Assembly: GCA_913046155.1 (NCBI GenBank)
Contig: CAJWRY010000002.1
Span: 1 to 64,000, forward strand
Reading direction: 5' to 3'
From: an uncultured Candidatus Nemicrothrix sp.
Lineage (GTDB): Bacteria; Actinomycetota; Acidimicrobiia; Acidimicrobiales; UBA8592
Length of the DNA: 64,000 nt
The notes under the pieces were generated by a model. The model was not told the DNA's origin. It searched no databases and worked only from the letters and a program-made list of their open reading frames with translations. Shown one piece after another: positions 19,565 to 28,778 of this stretch (the stretch's first letter is position 1; each line of letters starts with the position of its first letter). A program made the translations under genes and the position numbers.

Positions 19565-21235
19565 TTACATAACAGCTGCAATGCCTAGGTCGGCAAAGTT
19601 TTTCTCCTTGTAGTTATCTCTAAACATTTCGCGAAGTTTACTTGCTTGCTCATCATATTCTGACGGGTCATCCCAAGTCTCTCTGGGGTTCAAAATCTCG
19701 TCGGGGACTCCTTCGCAACTGGTTGGCATACGCAAATTCAGAATTGGTTGGGTGACCAGAGCGCTTTCGTCAAAGTCTCCAGAAAGCGCTGCGTTCAGTA
19801 AGGTCCTAGTGTGTTTGAGGGACATTCTGCTACCGACTCCGTGCGGGCCGCCAGTCCAACCAGTATTGAGAAGAATACATCTTGTATCGTGCTCAGACAT
19901 TCGCTTTGCGAGAAGTTCAGCATAAACACTCGGTTTCTGCGACATAAACGGGCCTCCGAAACACGCTGAGAACGTTGCCTCGGGTTTTGTGACACCTACT
20001 TCCGTACCCGCGAGTTTTGATGTGAAACCAGTCACGAAATGATACATAACTTCATCTGGACTAAGAATAGATACCGGAGGCAATACCCCGAAAGCATCAG
20101 CAGTAAGCAAGACAATGGTCTTCGGATGAGGACCAGCTGCCCCAGTCGCAACGCCAGGATTACAGGTCAAAGGGTACGCAAAACGAGTATTTTCAGTTCT
20201 AGAACCGTCAAATAAATCAAATTCCTGGGGGTTTGTCTGCTCAACGGGCTTTCCTGCCAACGGGGGCACGTTTTCAATCAGAGTTCCTTTCATGCTTAAT
20301 GCTGCAGCAATTACCGGTTCAGCGTCCTTATCAAGATCAATAAGCTTTGCATAACAACCATCCTCAAAGTTTGAAACTCCTAAATCAGTCCAAACATGTT
20401 CATCATCTCCGATCAGCAGACGATCAGGGTCCGCAGACAACGTGGTCTTTCCCGTTCCGGAAAGGCCAAATAGGATAGCACTGTCATCATCTGAGCCTAC
20501 ATTTGCAGAACAGTGCATTGAGAGTTGTCCTTTGCTTGGTAGGACATAATTCATAACAGTAAACATCGTCTTCTTGTTAACTCCACAGTAGTCTGCGGGT
20601 CCTACCACTAAAGCTACGCGATTAACGATGTCCATAATGACTGCACGGTTTGACTTAGTTTGATCCCTTTCAGGATCAGCAATAAACGAAGGCACATTTA
20701 AGATGGTCCACCCAGTTTCCGGCCGGTCGCTGTCATCACGAACTTCTTTTGGGAACATAATGTTGCAGAAATACGCATGTGTTGCGTATTCGCCAACAAA
20801 TCTATAAGGTTCAGCAAACTCCGTATCCCAACCACAAAAGACATCCGTTACGTAGAGGCTGCCTTGTTTGTTATTCAAATAACTAACGACACGTTCTAGA
20901 AGATCATCAAATGCTTTCGGGTCAAATCTTTCAAAACCATCTTTCCACCAAACCGTATCCTCCACTTCAGGCCTCGCAACAGCGAAGGTATCCTTCACAG
21001 GGCGTCCGGTGCAGTCTGGGTCACTGTAATAGACAAGTGGGCCATCTATCCCTAAAGCAGTTGGAAATGCTTTTTGCTGATTGGTATCCCCATCGGGGGA
21101 GACGCGACCCTTGTCATTCTCAATAGCTGCATAAAAGAGTTCATCTTGAGTTAACCCATAATGAAGGGTCACATTTTTAATACCGAATTGTTGCGATAGT
21201 GCTTCTTCGATCTTACTTTGGGGGTGATCTGTCAT
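19565..21235 (-). CDS. pckA: Phosphoenolpyruvate carboxykinase (ATP)
   Basis: ILFGLSGTGKTTLSADPDRLLIGDDEHVW; NTGWTGGPHGVGSRMSLKHTR. Confidence 0.97.
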   Translation of the reverse strand: MTDHPQSKIEEALSQQFGIKNVTLHYGLTQDELFYAAIENDKGRVSPDGDTNQQKAFPTALGIDGPLVYYSDPDCTGRPVKDTFAVARPEVEDTVWWKDGFERFDPKAFDDLLERVVSYLNNKQGSLYVTDVFCGWDTEFAEPYRFVGEYATHAYFCNIMFPKEVRDDSDRPETGWTILNVPSFIADPERDQTKSNRAVIMDIVNRVALVVGPADYCGVNKKTMFTVMNYVLPSKGQLSMHCSANVGSDDDSAILFGLSGTGKTTLSADPDRLLIGDDEHVWTDLGVSNFEDGCYAKLIDLDKDAEPVIAAALSMKGTLIENVPPLAGKPVEQTNPQEFDLFDGSRTENTRFAYPLTCNPGVATGAAGPHPKTIVLLTADAFGVLPPVSILSPDEVMYHFVTGFTSKLAGTEVGVTKPEATFSACFGGPFMSQKPSVYAELLAKRMSEHDTRCILLNTGWTGGPHGVGSRMSLKHTRTLLNAALSGDFDESALVTQPILNLRMPTSCEGVPDEILNPRETWDDPSEYDEQASKLREMFRDNYKEKNFADLGIAAVM

Positions 21236-21257
21236 CTATTGACCTCGTAATCAAACT

Positions 21258-21485
21258 CTATTGTAGGAAATCTGGAGTTCCCATATCCACTTCGGAGCCT
21301 AAGCGCAAATTAGTGGCCATTCCTGATTCATTGAGTTCAAAAATGACACGTTGTCCTTGCCGTAGCATGCGAAAAATAGAACCATCAAGGGCATCAGGCG
21401 AGAGCTCATATTCAGTAAAATTACGCTCAGACATAACGACACCATCTTTAGTTCCCGGATCGTATGACTTAATGACTCCCTGCAC
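21258..21485 (-). CDS. Small atypical cold-shock-domain-like protein
   Basis: 75 aa, GTG start with upstream AAGGAG; MQGVIKSYDPGTKDGVVMSE...LRQGQRVIFELNESG; lacks canonical KGFGFI / VFVHF RNP motifs. Confidence 0.65.
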   Translation of the reverse strand: MQGVIKSYDPGTKDGVVMSERNFTEYELSPDALDGSIFRMLRQGQRVIFELNESGMATNLRLGSEVDMGTPDFLQ

Positions 21486-21587
21486 AGTTGCTCCTTAAAT
21501 AAGATTCAACGTAGTAACAATAACTGACTATATGCAATAGTTGCGAACTGTTAAAGCTTTTCAAAGATTTAACTAAATTAACCAAAA

Positions 21588-23288
21588 ATGACTATATGTC
21601 GTCTTTCGGCCTTAGGAATTAGTAGCATTCCATTCGTGGAACAACTCAAATCTTTCTCGGTTAAACAAGTGCGGGACGTAATCTTAAAATATGATGAATC
21701 TCTCAAAAGTTACTGTGAGAATCTTAATTCGTTGAATGTGTACCCTGTGCCTGATGGTGATACTGGTACTAACATGTCATTCACTCTGAAGTCGGTTATA
21801 GAGGAACTGGATGGCAACGATGACAACCCAGAAGCGCAGTGGGAAGCTATTCGTCATGGAAGCTTAATGGGAGCTCGCGGTAATTCGGGGGTAATCCTTT
21901 CTCAGATTCTTAGAGGGCTAGCCGATAGTTTTTCAAATAAAAACCAAATGGGTAATCAAGCCATTGCAGAGGCTTTAACACATGCTTCCGAAGCAGCGTA
22001 TGCATCTGTGCTAAAGCCTGTTGAGGGAACGATATTAACTGTTTCAAGAGAGATTGCTGAGAAGGCGCAAGAACTAGCAAGAAGCGAAATGGCGCTGACG
22101 ACGTTTTTGTCTCAATTAGTGTCTGCGGGAGAAGATTCATTAAACCGAACTCCAGATCTACTTCCCGTGCTTAAAGATGCAAATGTCGTCGACGCTGGAG
22201 GGGCTGGATACCTCCTCCTTATTCAATGTTTTCTTCATGTCGCTGATGGAACCGATATTAAACCCCCCCCTAAAGCAACAGTGAATGTGTCAAGCTTGAC
22301 TTCACCCAGTGAAACAAATATTGGTGAAAAACCAGACGTCAGTGAGCTACGATACGAAGTCATGTTTTTTCTTGACGCCCCTGAATCCAAAATTGATCAA
22401 TTCAAACTCGAGTGGCAAGACATTGGTGACTCAATTGTCGTTGTGGGCGGTGACGGCTTATACAACTGCCACATTCATTCAAACGATATTGGTGAATCTA
22501 TCGAAGCTGGCATTAGAGCAGGAAGACCATATCAAATAAGAGTTACTGATCTACAAGATGAACTTTTTCACGTAGAGGACCACATAGAGGTCGGGGGCGG
22601 CAGCGAGATCATCGTTCCTAACCCCAGTGCTGAGAATACTGCGATCATCGCTGTTGTCGCTGGCAAAGGAATTCAACAAATCTTTGCGTCGATGGGTGTA
22701 AACGCAATTGTTGCTGGCGGGCAATCAATGAACCCATCTGTAAAGGATCTACTTGAAGCTGTAGAAAAGATTCAGGCAGAAGAGGTAGTAATTCTTCCTA
22801 ACAACAAAAACATTATCCCTGTCTCTGAGCAAGTGGACCACCAAGTCAGTAAGAACGTTTTAGTCGTGCCGACGAGAAGCATCCCAGAAGGATTCTCTGC
22901 CCTGTTAGCATTTGATCCAGCTGCAGATGCGAAAACAAATTCTCAATCAATGGGGGCTATGGCTGAGTCAGTTGTAACTGGTGAAATCACCCAAGCAGTT
23001 CGTGATAGCGAGACAGATGCAGGCAAAGTAATTAAAGGCGATTGGATCGGCTTGGACAGAACAGGGGTCATCGTTGCCCGAAAGAGCCTCGCTGATGCAG
23101 CTATGGATCTTTTGCAAACACTTATCGGTGACGAACATGAAATAGTCACAATTATTGAAGGGGAGGACTGCCCTGAAAAAGTTACAAAAGATCTATTGGC
23201 CTGGCTATCTAATGAGAAACCTGAAATTGAAGTGGAAGTACACAGCGGTGGGCAACCTTTATATCCATACTATTTTGGTATCGAGTGA
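21588..23288 (+). CDS. DAK2/DegV-type fatty-acid-kinase-like protein (FakA/YloV family)
   Basis: LNSLNVYPVPDGDTGTNMSFTL...GARGNSGVILSQILRG...DAGGAGYL; C-terminal VILPNNKNIIPVSEQ. Confidence 0.9.
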   Translation: MTICRLSALGISSIPFVEQLKSFSVKQVRDVILKYDESLKSYCENLNSLNVYPVPDGDTGTNMSFTLKSVIEELDGNDDNPEAQWEAIRHGSLMGARGNSGVILSQILRGLADSFSNKNQMGNQAIAEALTHASEAAYASVLKPVEGTILTVSREIAEKAQELARSEMALTTFLSQLVSAGEDSLNRTPDLLPVLKDANVVDAGGAGYLLLIQCFLHVADGTDIKPPPKATVNVSSLTSPSETNIGEKPDVSELRYEVMFFLDAPESKIDQFKLEWQDIGDSIVVVGGDGLYNCHIHSNDIGESIEAGIRAGRPYQIRVTDLQDELFHVEDHIEVGGGSEIIVPNPSAENTAIIAVVAGKGIQQIFASMGVNAIVAGGQSMNPSVKDLLEAVEKIQAEEVVILPNNKNIIPVSEQVDHQVSKNVLVVPTRSIPEGFSALLAFDPAADAKTNSQSMGAMAESVVTGEITQAVRDSETDAGKVIKGDWIGLDRTGVIVARKSLADAAMDLLQTLIGDEHEIVTIIEGEDCPEKVTKDLLAWLSNEKPEIEVEVHSGGQPLYPYYFGIE

Positions 23289-23368
23289 TTCAACGCACAC
23301 CCTTCAAAGAAGGGGTAAGTGCTAGAATGAAGATAGGAGAACGCCACCTCTTCGGACTTGAGTGCTAG

Positions 23369-25498
23369 ATGTCTAACTCCCAAAACCCGCTGACTCTTCC
23401 AGACCTGTCGAAGATACCGTTATCTCGGCTAAAAGGCATAGGGCCTAAGAAAGAAAGCTCGCTCAATTCTCTGGATATTTTCTCAGTTCTTGACATCCTG
23501 AACTATTTCCCGCGCAGGTACATCGACAGAACAAATGAGGCAAAAGTCTCCTCGTTGCACGTGGGCGAAGAAGGAATGATACTCGTCGAAGTTCTGAACG
23601 TCTATAAGCAAAAGACCCGCAATAGGCGTTCAATAGTCACTGCAACTGTCACAGACCAAACAGGAAATGTGACACTAACGTTCTTTAATCAGCCATGGAG
23701 AGAGAAACAATTAAAAGTGGGTAGTGAGGTTATTATCTTCGGAAAACTCGACCAATACAGAGGCGAATACAGGATGGTTAATCCTGTTGTTGACCTGATT
23801 GGAGATAAAACAGGGAAGTTCATTCCCGTATATGCACAATCGGGTAAAGCAGGACTTTCAACTTGGGAGTTCTGTAACTGGACGAAAGATGCGATTGAAA
23901 AATCGAGACCCAGAGGTTTCGCTGAACCTCTGCCGTCCGCCATAAGAAAGCAGTATGATCTTGTCAGTCGTGACAAGGCCTACTCTTCAATTCATAGCCC
24001 AAACAATCTAGGTGAAATGTTAACAGCAAGAAAACGCCTTGTATTCGACGAATTACTTCGCATTCAATTACTTCTCGTAGCCCGGAAAAGACAGCTAGAG
24101 CTAGCTACTCAAGGAATAAGTCACGACTTTGAAGGTGCCCTATTTGATAAGTTAGTAGAGAGTCTTCCATTTAAGCCAACGAATGCCCAAAGTAAAGCAA
24201 TTGCAGAAATTTTCAAAGACTTGCGCGCCTCTTATCCTATGCATCGCCTCCTTCAAGGGGACGTGGGGTCGGGGAAAACGCTCGTAGCTATAGCAGCGTT
24301 ACTTTCCGTAGTCGAAGGAGGTAAGCAAGGCTCAATTATGGCTCCTACCGAAGTGCTTGCGGAACAGCATTTCGTTAGTGTTAAAGAATTGTTAAGCAAT
24401 TTCGTTCTCTCAGACTCGTCTAACTTGCTAGGAGAACGAAAGTTAAATATTTCCCTACTGACAAGTCAGACCTCAGACAAGGATGCTAAAGAAATAAGGG
24501 CAAAATTAGGCCGTGGAGAAATTGACATAATTGTAGGTACACACTCCTTAATCCAGGAATCTGTGGAATTTGCAGATATTGGGCTGGCCGTCGTTGACGA
24601 ACAACACCGATTTGGAGTCGATCAACGCGCCGCACTACAAAATAAAGGTAATAGTAAAGCAATACCAGATCTGCTAGTAATGACCGCTACACCAATTCCT
24701 CGAACAGCGGCAATGACGGTATATGGGGACCTTGATGTGAGTATCTTGAACGAACTTCCCGAGGGACGTATCCCCATTGATACGAAAAGGGTGACTGACG
24801 CTCAAGAATTATGGGAGGAAGTGAATAGGCAAATTATGTTAGGTCGCCAGGTATTTATCGTTTGTCCACTAATTGATGAGAGCGAAAATATTGATACCAC
24901 TTCAGCAGAGGCGACGTATCACAGATTAAAGAGTGACGAACTAAGCGGAATATCTGTTGGATTGCTTCACGGAAGAATGCATGCAAGCGAAAAGCAGAAC
25001 GTGATGGACCTATTTCGTAACGGTGAGATAGACGCTTTGGTATCTACTACGGTCGTCGAGGTCGGAGTCAATATTCCAAACGCTACTGCGATGGTTATTT
25101 TAGGTGCTGAAAGATTTGGAATCGCCCAATTACACCAATTAAGAGGGCGTGTAGGACGAGGGTCGTTCCAGTCAACTTGCTATTTGGTTAGCAACTCCCA
25201 GACGCCTGAAACTGATGCGCGCCTGCAAGCCCTTGTGGATTCAAACGATGGATTTCATTTAGCTGAAATAGACCTAGAACTTCGTGGCGAAGGAACAATA
25301 ATGGGGGCCGAACAGAAGGGAAGGAACGATTTAAGAATTGCCTCGCTCCGCAGAGATAAAGAGTGGGTATCCCATGCAAGGACTGCTGCGATCGCTCTGT
25401 TAGATTTAGCAAAGCAAGGCGAAGACATATCCCTTCTCATTGAGGAGTTGAACCTTTTCTTCGAGGAAGAGAAAGTCGAGTATTTATTTAAATCATGA
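23369..25498 (+). CDS. recG: ATP-dependent DNA helicase RecG
   Basis: LLQGDVGSGKTLVAIAALLSVVEGG, VVDEQHRFGVDQRAAL, LRGRVGRGSFQSTC. Confidence 0.97.
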   Translation: MSNSQNPLTLPDLSKIPLSRLKGIGPKKESSLNSLDIFSVLDILNYFPRRYIDRTNEAKVSSLHVGEEGMILVEVLNVYKQKTRNRRSIVTATVTDQTGNVTLTFFNQPWREKQLKVGSEVIIFGKLDQYRGEYRMVNPVVDLIGDKTGKFIPVYAQSGKAGLSTWEFCNWTKDAIEKSRPRGFAEPLPSAIRKQYDLVSRDKAYSSIHSPNNLGEMLTARKRLVFDELLRIQLLLVARKRQLELATQGISHDFEGALFDKLVESLPFKPTNAQSKAIAEIFKDLRASYPMHRLLQGDVGSGKTLVAIAALLSVVEGGKQGSIMAPTEVLAEQHFVSVKELLSNFVLSDSSNLLGERKLNISLLTSQTSDKDAKEIRAKLGRGEIDIIVGTHSLIQESVEFADIGLAVVDEQHRFGVDQRAALQNKGNSKAIPDLLVMTATPIPRTAAMTVYGDLDVSILNELPEGRIPIDTKRVTDAQELWEEVNRQIMLGRQVFIVCPLIDESENIDTTSAEATYHRLKSDELSGISVGLLHGRMHASEKQNVMDLFRNGEIDALVSTTVVEVGVNIPNATAMVILGAERFGIAQLHQLRGRVGRGSFQSTCYLVSNSQTPETDARLQALVDSNDGFHLAEIDLELRGEGTIMGAEQKGRNDLRIASLRRDKEWVSHARTAAIALLDLAKQGEDISLLIEELNLFFEEEKVEYLFKS

Positions 25499-26100
25499 GC
25501 GAACCTCTAACTCCAGCTTCTGACCCACGAACAACAGCAAATATTCTCACGAAAGCCTTTCTATTCGACCCTTTTTTCAGCTGGCTATTTCCAGGCAAAA
25601 GTCATGAAAGTAATCTGCATCAATGGTGGTATTTCCTAACTCGTCACGCAAGCAAGAATCCCGAATGGGCATTAAGTGTCGATGAAAGTAACTCCACCTC
25701 GTCAATATGGACCAAGCCAATCCTAGATCTGGATGAATCTGATAATAGCGATGATGACGAACAAGACGCATTCGTCAATTTAATGCATGAATTAGTGGGT
25801 GATAGGATCTCACAAGTTCTAGAGGCGTTTGCGGAAGTGAATGCTAACCACCCTTCACAGCCTCACTGGTACTTGCAAGCAGTTGGAACTGTCCCTGAGA
25901 TGCAAAGTAAAGGGCGGGCTGCGAAGCTACTCCAGCCTATTCTAGAGATTTGTGATACGGAGGAAACTGGGGCATACCTTGAATCAACCAACCCTAGAAA
26001 CCTCTCCTTCTACTATCGGTTAGGGTTTGAAACCCAAAAGGAACTATCTCTTGACGGTGGCAAAGCAGCACTTACTTGTATGTGGAGAGACCCAGCCTAA
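25495..26100 (+). CDS. GNAT-family N-acetyltransferase
   Basis: WYLQAVGTVPEMQSKGRAAKLLQPILEICDTEETGAYLESTNPRNLSFYYRLGFE. Confidence 0.85.
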   Translation: MSEPLTPASDPRTTANILTKAFLFDPFFSWLFPGKSHESNLHQWWYFLTRHASKNPEWALSVDESNSTSSIWTKPILDLDESDNSDDDEQDAFVNLMHELVGDRISQVLEAFAEVNANHPSQPHWYLQAVGTVPEMQSKGRAAKLLQPILEICDTEETGAYLESTNPRNLSFYYRLGFETQKELSLDGGKAALTCMWRDPA

Positions 26101-26258
26101 ATTCCGTCATCTCCAACTACTATGTCCCATCTGTCCAGACAATCCTTACAACGGTAGAACACAACCATATCTACTTCCCAGCCAGACTCTGGCTCTTTGC
26201 TACCCAAATAACATTTTCCGCCACAGTCAACACAAGTAATTTCTGCTGGAAGTTTCAT
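26097..26258 (-). CDS. Small (53 aa) zinc-ribbon-like protein
   Basis: Manual translation: MKLPAEITCVDCGGKCYLGSKEPESGWEVDMVVFYRCKDCLDRWDIVVGDDGI*; CxxC...CxxC. Below the size cut of the ORF track. Confidence 0.6.
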   Translation of the reverse strand: MKLPAEITCVDCGGKCYLGSKEPESGWEVDMVVFYRCKDCLDRWDIVVGDDGI

Positions 26259-26293
26259 CGCTACCCCTCATGGAGAAGATAACGTAATTTGAT

Positions 26294-26824
26294 ATGAGGG
26301 TCATATCTGGATCAGCGAAAGGTCGCAAATTAGTTGTACCAAGTGGGGATCATGTTAGACCCACAAAAGACCGAGTCAAAGAAGCTATCTTTAACTCCCT
26401 GCACAGTTATGGATTGGTCGAGAACAGATCATTTCTCGACTTATTCTCCGGCACAGGGTCACTCGGAATAGAAGCCTTATCACGTGGAGCCAAATCAGTA
26501 GTATTTATAGATCACCATGCAGAAGCAATTGATTGCATCATTTTGAATGTTGAAAAATTAAATTATGGCTCAACATCAAAGATATTGAAAACGGATGCGC
26601 TGAGTTTCCTCGAAAGGGATGACTATTTCGACGTAGCTCTTTTGGATCCCCCCTATAAATATGAGCATTGGGGCACACTGCTCAAACGAGTTAATGCTCA
26701 TTCAATAGTAATTGAGAGTTCAGAACAGGTAACGCTTGAAAGTGATTGGGAAATAATTAAAAGCCAGAAATACGGTCAAACTAACCTGCTAATAGCATCA
26801 CGCCAAAGAAAAGATAAAGACTGA
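26294..26824 (+). CDS. rsmD: 16S rRNA (guanine966-N2)-methyltransferase RsmD
   Basis: MRVISGSAKGRKLVVPSGDHVRPTKDRVKEAIFNSL; DPPY motif. Confidence 0.95.
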   Translation: MRVISGSAKGRKLVVPSGDHVRPTKDRVKEAIFNSLHSYGLVENRSFLDLFSGTGSLGIEALSRGAKSVVFIDHHAEAIDCIILNVEKLNYGSTSKILKTDALSFLERDDYFDVALLDPPYKYEHWGTLLKRVNAHSIVIESSEQVTLESDWEIIKSQKYGQTNLLIASRQRKDKD

Positions 26825-26861
26825 TACACCGTCGTACTTCTTAAGGTTATTGTAGAAAATA

Positions 26862-26883
26862 GCGCTACCCGCATAGGTAGCGC
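26862..26883. repeat. Perfect 8-bp inverted repeat GCGCTACC-CGCATA-GGTAGCGC between rsmD and coaD
   Basis: Directly read; 6-nt loop, no following T-run. Confidence 0.8.
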
Positions 26884-26906
26884 GAAATCTGAGGTAGATT
26901 TATCTA

Positions 26907-27389
26907 ATGGCTATTGCAATTTATCCTGGTTCATTTGACCCAATTCACCTTGGGCATGTGCGAATAGTAGAGAACGCAGCAACCATTTTTGATCAAGTGA
27001 TAGTTGTCGCAATGCAAAACAGAGAAAAAAAAGGATTTTTGTCTATTGAAAAGCGCCAAGAATTACTAAAAACCTCTTTCGGGCATCTAAATAACGTAGT
27101 TACAGACTCCTCGACAGGCCTTGTCGTTGATGTAGCCAAAGCATTGAATGCTGAGGTAATTATCAAAGGCCTTCGGTCTTCAGCAGATTTTGAAATTGAA
27201 ATGCAGATGGCCCAAACCAACAAAAAAATTTCTGCCATCAATACAGTCTTCATTCCAACAGATCCGGAATACTCATATATTTCAAGTAGATTTATTCGTG
27301 AAATATCCTCTGAAGGAGGAGACGTATCAGGGTTGGTGCCCAAACCCGTTTCCGATTTACTTAAAAGGGGATTAGGTAATAATGAGTGA
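26907..27389 (+). CDS. coaD: Pantetheine-phosphate adenylyltransferase
   Basis: AIYPGSFDPIHLGHVRIVENAA; KGLRSSADFEIEMQMAQTN. Confidence 0.97.
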   Translation: MAIAIYPGSFDPIHLGHVRIVENAATIFDQVIVVAMQNREKKGFLSIEKRQELLKTSFGHLNNVVTDSSTGLVVDVAKALNAEVIIKGLRSSADFEIEMQMAQTNKKISAINTVFIPTDPEYSYISSRFIREISSEGGDVSGLVPKPVSDLLKRGLGNNE

Positions 27390-27975
27390 ACCCGACCAGA
27401 ATGATGAAAACACAGCATTTGAGTCAGTGGAGCCATACGAAGCGCCCGAAGTCGAACGCCTAATTCAAGGGCTTATTAACGTTGTCGATGCAGCACGCCC
27501 TGTCCCATTATCATCATCCTCCATGGTAAATAAGGATGAGATCATTTCAGTCTTAAACGATATATCTATTCGCTTACCCGATGAGATCCGTGCCGCAAGG
27601 TGGTTACTCAAACAACGCGAAGACTTCCTCTCACGAACCCAGAGGGAAGGGGATGAGTTAATTGATTTAGCTCGTGCCCGAGCCGGCCAGATGGTCCAGA
27701 AGTCTGAGGTCGTGAAAGCAGCTGAGATACAAGCACGAAGAATCATCGAAGAAGCCCAAGGTGAGGCCCAAAAGCTCCGCCTTGAAACGGAAGACTTTTG
27801 CGATCAAAGACTCGCTAGCTTTGAAGCTGTTTTGAAGAAAACTCAAAAGGTAGTCGCAGACGGAAGAACCAAACTCCAAGGAGATCCGCTAGCTGATCTG
27901 AAAGAAGCACATGGATCTCCAGAAACAGAAACAGAGCAAGGACCTGAGCTGTATGACCAGGATGAAATCGGGTAA
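27382..27975 (+). CDS. DivIVA/SepIVA-like coiled-coil protein
   Basis: DivIVA-like coiled coil (VERLIQGLINVVDAARPVPLSSSSMVNKDEIISVLNDISIRLPDEIRAARWLL...RIIEEAQGEAQKLR); immediately upstream of the DUF177 gene, the position of SepIVA in mycobacteria. Confidence 0.6.
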   Translation: MSEPDQNDENTAFESVEPYEAPEVERLIQGLINVVDAARPVPLSSSSMVNKDEIISVLNDISIRLPDEIRAARWLLKQREDFLSRTQREGDELIDLARARAGQMVQKSEVVKAAEIQARRIIEEAQGEAQKLRLETEDFCDQRLASFEAVLKKTQKVVADGRTKLQGDPLADLKEAHGSPETETEQGPELYDQDEIG

Positions 27976-28495
27976 CGGGCCCTCAGACTCAGATGAGCTT
28001 GTTGTAGACCTCCCAAAATTACAAAGAAACACAGGTGTCCCTGCTGAAATATCATCAGAATGGAAACCTGACTCTGTAAGAGCAACCCATTCCAACGCAA
28101 TTCTTATGCAAGTAGAAATCTCCCTTGAAGCAGTCTCGGATAGGATCACCGCCCTTGGAACCGCAATACTGCATTGGACTGCGCAGTGTCGAAGGTGTCT
28201 GGAAGCTACCTCAGGAAGCACTTCAATTGACATTAATGAGATATTTGAAAAAGGTGCTTCCGAAGGTGAAACCTTTGAATTACCGCTAGGTGAAAAGCTT
28301 GATTTGAGACCAATGCTTGCAGAACAGGCGATGCTTAATCTCCCAGTTGCTGCTTTATGTTCGAAATCATGCACTGGGCCAATTGATACGGAATTTTTAA
28401 CTAACTCTTCTCCTTCAAATACTGGAGAAAATCCTGAAGAGTTTAAGGATCCAAGATGGGATGTATTAGACCAACTGAAATTTTCAGATGACTAA
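27953..28495 (+). CDS. DUF177 (YceD-like) protein
   Basis: TAQCRRCLEATSG..TSIDINEIFE...FELPLGEKLDLRPMLAEQAMLNLPVAALCSKSCTG, upstream of rpmF. Start approximate (27953 or 27962). Confidence 0.9.
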   Translation: MTRMKSGNGPSDSDELVVDLPKLQRNTGVPAEISSEWKPDSVRATHSNAILMQVEISLEAVSDRITALGTAILHWTAQCRRCLEATSGSTSIDINEIFEKGASEGETFELPLGEKLDLRPMLAEQAMLNLPVAALCSKSCTGPIDTEFLTNSSPSNTGENPEEFKDPRWDVLDQLKFSDD

Positions 28496-28586
28496 CTTTT
28501 CCCAATCTGGGTGCAAGAAAGTCCGCTGGTCGGTAGGATCTTATTTGCGCAAGTTCTGCTTGTGATGAGAAGAATTGGAAAACCGC

Positions 28587-28763
28587 ATGGCAGTACCAAA
28601 GAAGAAAACATCAAAGTCCAAAAGTAGGAGCAGGCGAAATTCTGCGTGGAAACTTCATGCACCGACTCTTAACTCTTGCCCGCGTTGCGGTGCCGCTAAA
28701 AGGCCTCATCACGTGTGCGGGAATTGTGGATGGTATGACGATCGAGTAGCCGTTGAGGTCTAG
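28587..28763 (+). CDS. rpmF: 50S ribosomal protein L32
   Basis: MAVPKKKTSKSKSRSRRNSAWKLHAPTLNSCPRCGAAKRPHHVCGNCGWYDDR. Confidence 0.96.
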   Translation: MAVPKKKTSKSKSRSRRNSAWKLHAPTLNSCPRCGAAKRPHHVCGNCGWYDDRVAVEV

Positions 28764-28778
28764 TCCAACAACGAAATC

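Noticed and set aside
22263-22270. C8 homopolymer inside the FakA-like gene as a possible phase-variable tract
   Set aside because: Only 8 nt, encodes PPP in a linker, housekeeping gene; no supporting evidence of variability.
23300-23316. CCCTTC-AAA-GAAGGG hairpin between the FakA-like gene and recG as a terminator
   Set aside because: Short stem and no T-run; insufficient to call a terminator.
26993-27436. 147-aa minus-strand ORF opposite coaD
   Set aside because: Antisense to coaD, no family resemblance.
27889-28374. 161-aa minus-strand ORF opposite DUF177
   Set aside because: Shadow ORF; the plus-strand DUF177/SepIVA-like genes fit synteny.
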